From NCBI GenBank assembly GCA_965200525.1, contig OZ241368.1:1736001-1800000 (forward strand): 64,000 nt of DNA, in the 5' to 3' direction. This DNA comes from JANNPJ01 sp965200525 (lineage in GTDB: Bacteria; Actinomycetota; Actinomycetes; Actinomycetales; Kineosporiaceae). Under the pieces are notes generated by a model, which had not been told where the DNA came from, made no database searches, and saw nothing but the letters and a program-made list of their open reading frames with translations. The position numbers were made by a program, and so were the translations under genes. Position 1 is the stretch's first letter. The number at the start of each line of letters is the position of its first letter. Positions 60,618 through 64,000 of the stretch are shown in pieces.

Positions 60618-61478
60618 GTGGACACTGTTCCGATCGGCGCCGATACCCGGCCCGACGACGAAGGCGACAACAACAGCGGCAACCGGAGCCAGGACGTCGC
60701 CCCGGTCCAGGGGTCGATCGTCCGCCGGCCCCAGTCACCGCCGCCGGCCGGACCACCGCCGGCCGGTCCGCGCGGGCCCGAGCCGACCGCGCCGCTGCCG
60801 AGAGGCCCGCGCGGGGGCATGCCCCGCGGTCTGGTGGCGGCCCTGGTCGTCGCCGTCCTGGTGATCTCGGGGGCAGTCGCCCTGAACATCACCACCGGTG
60901 CCCTGGAGCGGCTCAACCCGTTCCGCAACGGCCTGGTGCAGAACCGGACCGTCGACCGGTCCGGGCCGGTCGTGCTCAAGGCGATCAACGATCTGGGCGA
61001 CTTCCGGGCCGGCAGCGGCTACTACCAGCTGGTGGTCGACGTCGAGAAGGACGTCCGGCCGGTGCCGTCGTTCCTGGCCGGGCAGCGGGTGCTGTTCATC
61101 GCCGCCGGCACGGTGGAGGTCGGGGTGGACCTGCGCCACCTGGACGACGGCGCGATCCAGGTGAACAAGGACCGCACCAGCGCCACGATCACCTTGCCCG
61201 AGCCGGCCCTGAGCGCACCCAACCTCGACCTGGCCAACAGCTACGTCTACAGCCAGCAGCGCGGGCTCTTCGACCGGATCAAGGACGCCGTGGGCAGCAA
61301 CGCCACCGACGAGCAGCAGCTCTACACGCTGGCCGAGCAGAAACTGGCCCAGGCGGCGGCCAAGAGCGACGACCTCAAGCTGCGGGGCGAGACCAACACC
61401 CGGGCGATGCTGGAAGGGCTGCTGCGCTCGCTCGGGTTCACCTCGGTGACGATCAAGTTCGCCGCCGCCGAAGGCTGA
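60618..61478 (+). CDS. DUF4230 membrane-anchored protein
   Basis: 286 residues: a Pro-rich cytoplasmic N-terminus (about 1-72), one membrane helix (GLVAALVVAVLVISGAVALNI), then a DUF4230 domain (VVLKAINDLGDFRAGSGYYQLVVDVEKD through TSVTIKF). GTG 60618 follows GAGGAG. The function of DUF4230 is unknown; topology places the domain outside the membrane. Confidence 0.82.
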   Translation: MDTVPIGADTRPDDEGDNNSGNRSQDVAPVQGSIVRRPQSPPPAGPPPAGPRGPEPTAPLPRGPRGGMPRGLVAALVVAVLVISGAVALNITTGALERLNPFRNGLVQNRTVDRSGPVVLKAINDLGDFRAGSGYYQLVVDVEKDVRPVPSFLAGQRVLFIAAGTVEVGVDLRHLDDGAIQVNKDRTSATITLPEPALSAPNLDLANSYVYSQQRGLFDRIKDAVGSNATDEQQLYTLAEQKLAQAAAKSDDLKLRGETNTRAMLEGLLRSLGFTSVTIKFAAAEG

Positions 61479-61599
61479 GCCGCCACCGGCACGGTCCGGC
61501 GTCAGCGATCGGTAAGCCCCCGGAGCCGGCCACCGCCGGCGCCGGGGGCCGATGATGAGCCCGCACCTCTTGCCTCGCCGCCGATCGAAGGGCTCCTTC

Positions 61600-62202
61600 A
61601 TGAATACGCCCGAACTGGAGCTCGCGGACTACCGGCGCCGGGCCGCCGCGCTCTACCAGGCGGTCCGGGCCGAGCCCGATCCGGAGCAGGCCCACGCCCG
61701 GTGGCGCTCGGGCCGGGACGAACTGTTCCGCAGCCACCCGCAGAGCCCGCTGCCGCCGGGCGACCCGCTGCGCGAGACCGGCCTGCCGTACTGGCCGTAC
61801 GACCCGAGCCTGCGGTTCGAGCTGGAACTGCGGCCGGCCGCCGAATCGCGCCGGCTGCCGCTGCCGGCCGGTGGCGGCACGACCACGCTCGAGCTGATCG
61901 GCAGCGTCCGGCTGCCGGCCCCGCTGGACGGCTCGGTGGACGTCTGGTGGCTCGACCAGTACGCCGGTGGCCTGTTCGTGCCGCTGCGCGACGGCACCGC
62001 CGGAGCCGGCAGCTACGGCGGCGGGCGCTACCTGCTGGACGGCGCCAAGAGCGCGGATCTGGGCGGGACGGCGTCCACCCTGGTCGTCGACCTGAACTTT
62101 CTCTACCACCCGTCGTGCCGGTACGACAGCGCCTGGGTCTGCCCGCTGGCCCCGCCCGGCAACACGATCGCGGCCCCGGTCCGGGCGGGCGAACGGCTCT
62201 GA
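61600..62202 (+). CDS. DUF1684 family protein
   Basis: 200 residues ending in the DUF1684 signature LVVDLNFLYHPSCRYDSAWVCPLAPPGNTIAAPVRAGERL, with WWLDQYAGGLFVPLRDGTAG in the middle. No signal peptide. ATG 61600 is used; an in-frame ATG at 61552 has no better ribosome site. Function unknown. Confidence 0.8.
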   Translation: MNTPELELADYRRRAAALYQAVRAEPDPEQAHARWRSGRDELFRSHPQSPLPPGDPLRETGLPYWPYDPSLRFELELRPAAESRRLPLPAGGGTTTLELIGSVRLPAPLDGSVDVWWLDQYAGGLFVPLRDGTAGAGSYGGGRYLLDGAKSADLGGTASTLVVDLNFLYHPSCRYDSAWVCPLAPPGNTIAAPVRAGERL

Positions 62203-62223
62203 ACCGCTCGCCCGCCGGGCCTT

Positions 62224-63870
62224 TCAGCCGTTGATCAGGTCGAACGACTCCCACGGCCCGATCGCGGTCCGGTTGGCGATCAGCGCCGCGGCGCCGGCGT
62301 TCTCGGCGCAGACATACTTGCCGTTGATCCCGGCCTTGAGGCTGACGCTGCCGTCCGGGTTGTGGACCAGCAGGAAGGTCTCCCAGCTCTGGGCCGCGGC
62401 CCGGTTGGCGATCAGGGACGACGCCCCGGAGTTCTCGGCACACACGTACTGGCTGTCGGAACGGGCTTTCAGGGCCACATTGCCGCCGCCGAGGTCGACC
62501 AGGTCGAAGGTCTCGGCGGTGCCGACGGCGGTGGCCGAGGCGATCACCGGCGAGGAGCTGCCGGCCGCGGTCACGAACCGGCCGTTGGCGTGCGATTTCA
62601 GGCTGATCCCGCCGGTGGGCGGGGTGCCGCCGCCGGTGCCGAGCACCGGCTGGGTCGGCCGGGTCGCGGTCAGGGCGATCTGCTTCTTCAGCATCCGGCC
62701 CCCGTCGGCGGTCAGCCTCAGGTAGTAGTCGGACGAGCAGGCGGTGCCGTCCTCGTCCAGGGCCCAGTAGCCGGAGCCGGCCGGCACCATGGCCGCCGTC
62801 TCGGCCGTCTTGGCGATCTGGTTGCCCTCGTTGTACTCGTCGAACATCGAGATGTAGATGCCCTGGGCGCCGAGCCGGACCATGTTGTAGAACTGCCGCC
62901 ACATGAAGTCGCCGTGGGCCCGCTGCCGGGCCGAGGTGTCACCGGGCAGCACACAGGGCTGGTAGTCGATCCCGTGCGCGTTGCAGTCGGCCTGGTCCGG
63001 CGTCTGCACGTTGGCGTAGAAGTTGTCGACGTCGCCGATGTTGCCGATCCGGCCGACCATCCACGGCGAGAGCATGTTGAAGGCGTGGTAGACGTCGCTG
63101 AACCCGGCCCGCGAGTCGCTGTCCTGGGTGCGCCAGTGGGTCGGCACGCCGCCGATCACGTAGCAGCCCTGGGCCTTGAACCAGTTGACCACGTCGAGGC
63201 AGGCGGCCGCGCTGGAGTTGTGGTTGTCGTCGCTGAAGCCGAAGCCCCAGATGCAGACCACCGGCTTGCCGTTCTGCCGGGCGTAGGCCGGGGACGCCGT
63301 GTAGGCCGACATCTTCGTCGTCCAGTCGTTCTTCATCTCCGACTGCATGTTCGACCAGCCGCTGACGTCGTACATGATGTAGAACTTGCGGCCGGTGGCC
63401 TCGGCCGCGGTCCGGACCTTGGCCGTCATCGCGTCGCGGGTCGGCCCTTCGCCGCCGACCGGGTTGAACCGCTGCAGGGCCGCGGTGTCGCAACCGTTCT
63501 GCTGCATCCAGCTGAAGTGGGTGTCCACGGTCTGCTGGTCGTACGAGGAGAAGAGCTCGGCCGGCCGGCCGTTGCCGAGGTCGGCGAACGCCGTCCGGTA
63601 CGTCTTGGTGTACTCGCGCATGTCGGGCCACGACTTGATCCCGGTGTTGCTCGGCGACGGCGGCTGCTGGGCGTTCGGGCTCCAGTGCCACCAGCAGTTG
63701 ATCGGCGCGCCGTCGCCGGTACAGGCGAACCAGCCCTGATAGCCGACGGTGATCTTGCCGACCACGTCGCCGGCGGCACTGGCGGCGGAGGCCGGAGAGG
63801 TCCCGGCCAGGGCGCTGAGCGCCGGAACGGCCACGGCGGAGGCGAGAAAGGTACGGCGGGTGACGGCCAT
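62224..63870 (-). CDS. secreted GH71/99-like glycoside hydrolase with fascin-like repeats
   Basis: 548 residues. A Tat signal (TRRTFLASAV...ASA) to about 33, then a GH71/99-like domain (VGYQGWFACTGDG, PDMREY, FSSYDQQTVDTHFSWMQQNGCD, FYIMYDVSGW, GIYISMFDEYNEGNQIAK with probable catalytic acids), and a C-terminal beta-trefoil of fascin type whose NGRFVTAA, DSQYVCAENSG and NGKYVCAENAG repeats suggest glycan binding. It is exported folded and likely cleaves an alpha-linked or mannan/glucan polymer; the exact linkage cannot be read. ATG 63870 is chosen at the Tat peptide. Confidence 0.83.
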   Translation of the reverse strand: MAVTRRTFLASAVAVPALSALAGTSPASAASAAGDVVGKITVGYQGWFACTGDGAPINCWWHWSPNAQQPPSPSNTGIKSWPDMREYTKTYRTAFADLGNGRPAELFSSYDQQTVDTHFSWMQQNGCDTAALQRFNPVGGEGPTRDAMTAKVRTAAEATGRKFYIMYDVSGWSNMQSEMKNDWTTKMSAYTASPAYARQNGKPVVCIWGFGFSDDNHNSSAAACLDVVNWFKAQGCYVIGGVPTHWRTQDSDSRAGFSDVYHAFNMLSPWMVGRIGNIGDVDNFYANVQTPDQADCNAHGIDYQPCVLPGDTSARQRAHGDFMWRQFYNMVRLGAQGIYISMFDEYNEGNQIAKTAETAAMVPAGSGYWALDEDGTACSSDYYLRLTADGGRMLKKQIALTATRPTQPVLGTGGGTPPTGGISLKSHANGRFVTAAGSSSPVIASATAVGTAETFDLVDLGGGNVALKARSDSQYVCAENSGASSLIANRAAAQSWETFLLVHNPDGSVSLKAGINGKYVCAENAGAAALIANRTAIGPWESFDLING

Positions 63871-63942
63871 GGTAGAGACTCCTGTTCGATCGGCTGCCAC
63901 TGGCCGGGCCGGCCGACGCCGACCGGAGAGGCGCCCGGCCAG

Positions 63943-63954
63943 GGAGCGCTCTCG
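63943..63954. promoter_or_regulatory. GCGCT palindrome upstream of the GH71/99-like gene
   Basis: GGGAGCGCTCTC, symmetric except for one pair, about 73 bp before the start codon. It belongs to the same class as the boxes at 33539 and 60112. Confidence 0.5.
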
Positions 63955-63968
63955 CAGAGTAGCTACAA

Positions 63969-63990
63969 GGCTTGAACTAAGTATCAAGCC
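63969..63990. promoter_or_regulatory. inverted repeat GGCTTGA/TCAAGCC
   Basis: Perfect 7-bp arms with an 8-bp AT-rich spacer, about 100 bp upstream of the GH71/99-like gene, in the likely promoter. It could be a second operator; the cognate regulator is not identified. Confidence 0.45.
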
Positions 63991-64000
63991 ATGACAAAGA

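Overview
The window is very GC-rich, densely packed DNA with GTG starts, many 4-base start/stop overlaps and long GC-rich shadow frames on the opposite strand. Gene content (SARP/NB-ARC regulator, LLM-class flavin oxidoreductase, B12-riboswitch-controlled class I ribonucleotide reductase, IdeR-type iron box, DUF1996, DUF4230, DUF1990, Trypco1) points to a soil-type filamentous or multicellular actinomycete. Kineosporiales or Frankiales relatives are plausible, but I cannot fix the genus. No tRNA, rRNA, CRISPR array, prophage or transposase was seen.

Layout. 0.2-6 kb: secreted lipase with a repeat-built linker, a large SARP/STAND regulator, a 17-bp minisatellite, and an XRE-cupin regulator. 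6.2-17.6 kb: a catabolic island of a CodA-like amidohydrolase, an SsuABC/NMT1-type ABC importer, SDR, FAD oxidase, creatininase-like amidase and PNPOx-like protein in one tightly coupled operon, followed by an MTHFR-like gene on the other strand and a second amidohydrolase (with altered metal ligands), hexapeptide acetyltransferase and VOC protein. 17.8-21.8 kb: secreted DUF1996 protein, then TetR with two divergent SDR genes and clear operators. 21.75-26.1 kb: a regulator relic, two adjacent palindromes, nrdB and nrdA under a cobalamin riboswitch. 26.1-27.2 kb: iron-regulated siderophore-binding lipoprotein.

27.2-31.8 kb carries the most striking unit: a Trypco1 protein translationally coupled to a 1416-residue trypsin-STAND NTPase-WD40 protein, a predicted conflict or cell-suicide system. 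31.9-41.7 kb is carbohydrate-oriented: HAF-repeat secreted protein, sugar ABC importer, AGE-family epimerase, LacI regulator, GAF protein, and a CBM-linked GH128-like hydrolase. 41.8-49.9 kb: RecQ, an unrecognised protein, MarR/MDR oxidoreductase pair, FG-GAP secreted protein, and an ECF sigma/O6-methylguanine methyltransferase/Ada-like repair operon. 50-57.1 kb: a second nitrogen-heterocycle operon (beta-ureidopropionase-like, dihydropyrimidinase, LLM flavoprotein, four-gene NMT1-type importer). 57.1-64 kb: DUF1990, small membrane protein, a CBM-DUF1996 protein, DUF4230, DUF1684, and a GH71/99-like secreted enzyme.

Three themes recur: uptake and hydrolysis of small N-heterocycles/cyclic amides (two independent importer plus amidohydrolase operons); secreted glycan-active proteins with similar GCGCT-centred palindromes upstream; and repetitive DNA (42-, 17-, 15-, 10- and 6-bp tandem arrays, WD40 repeat DNA, and a nested palindrome found at two distant places just after stop codons).
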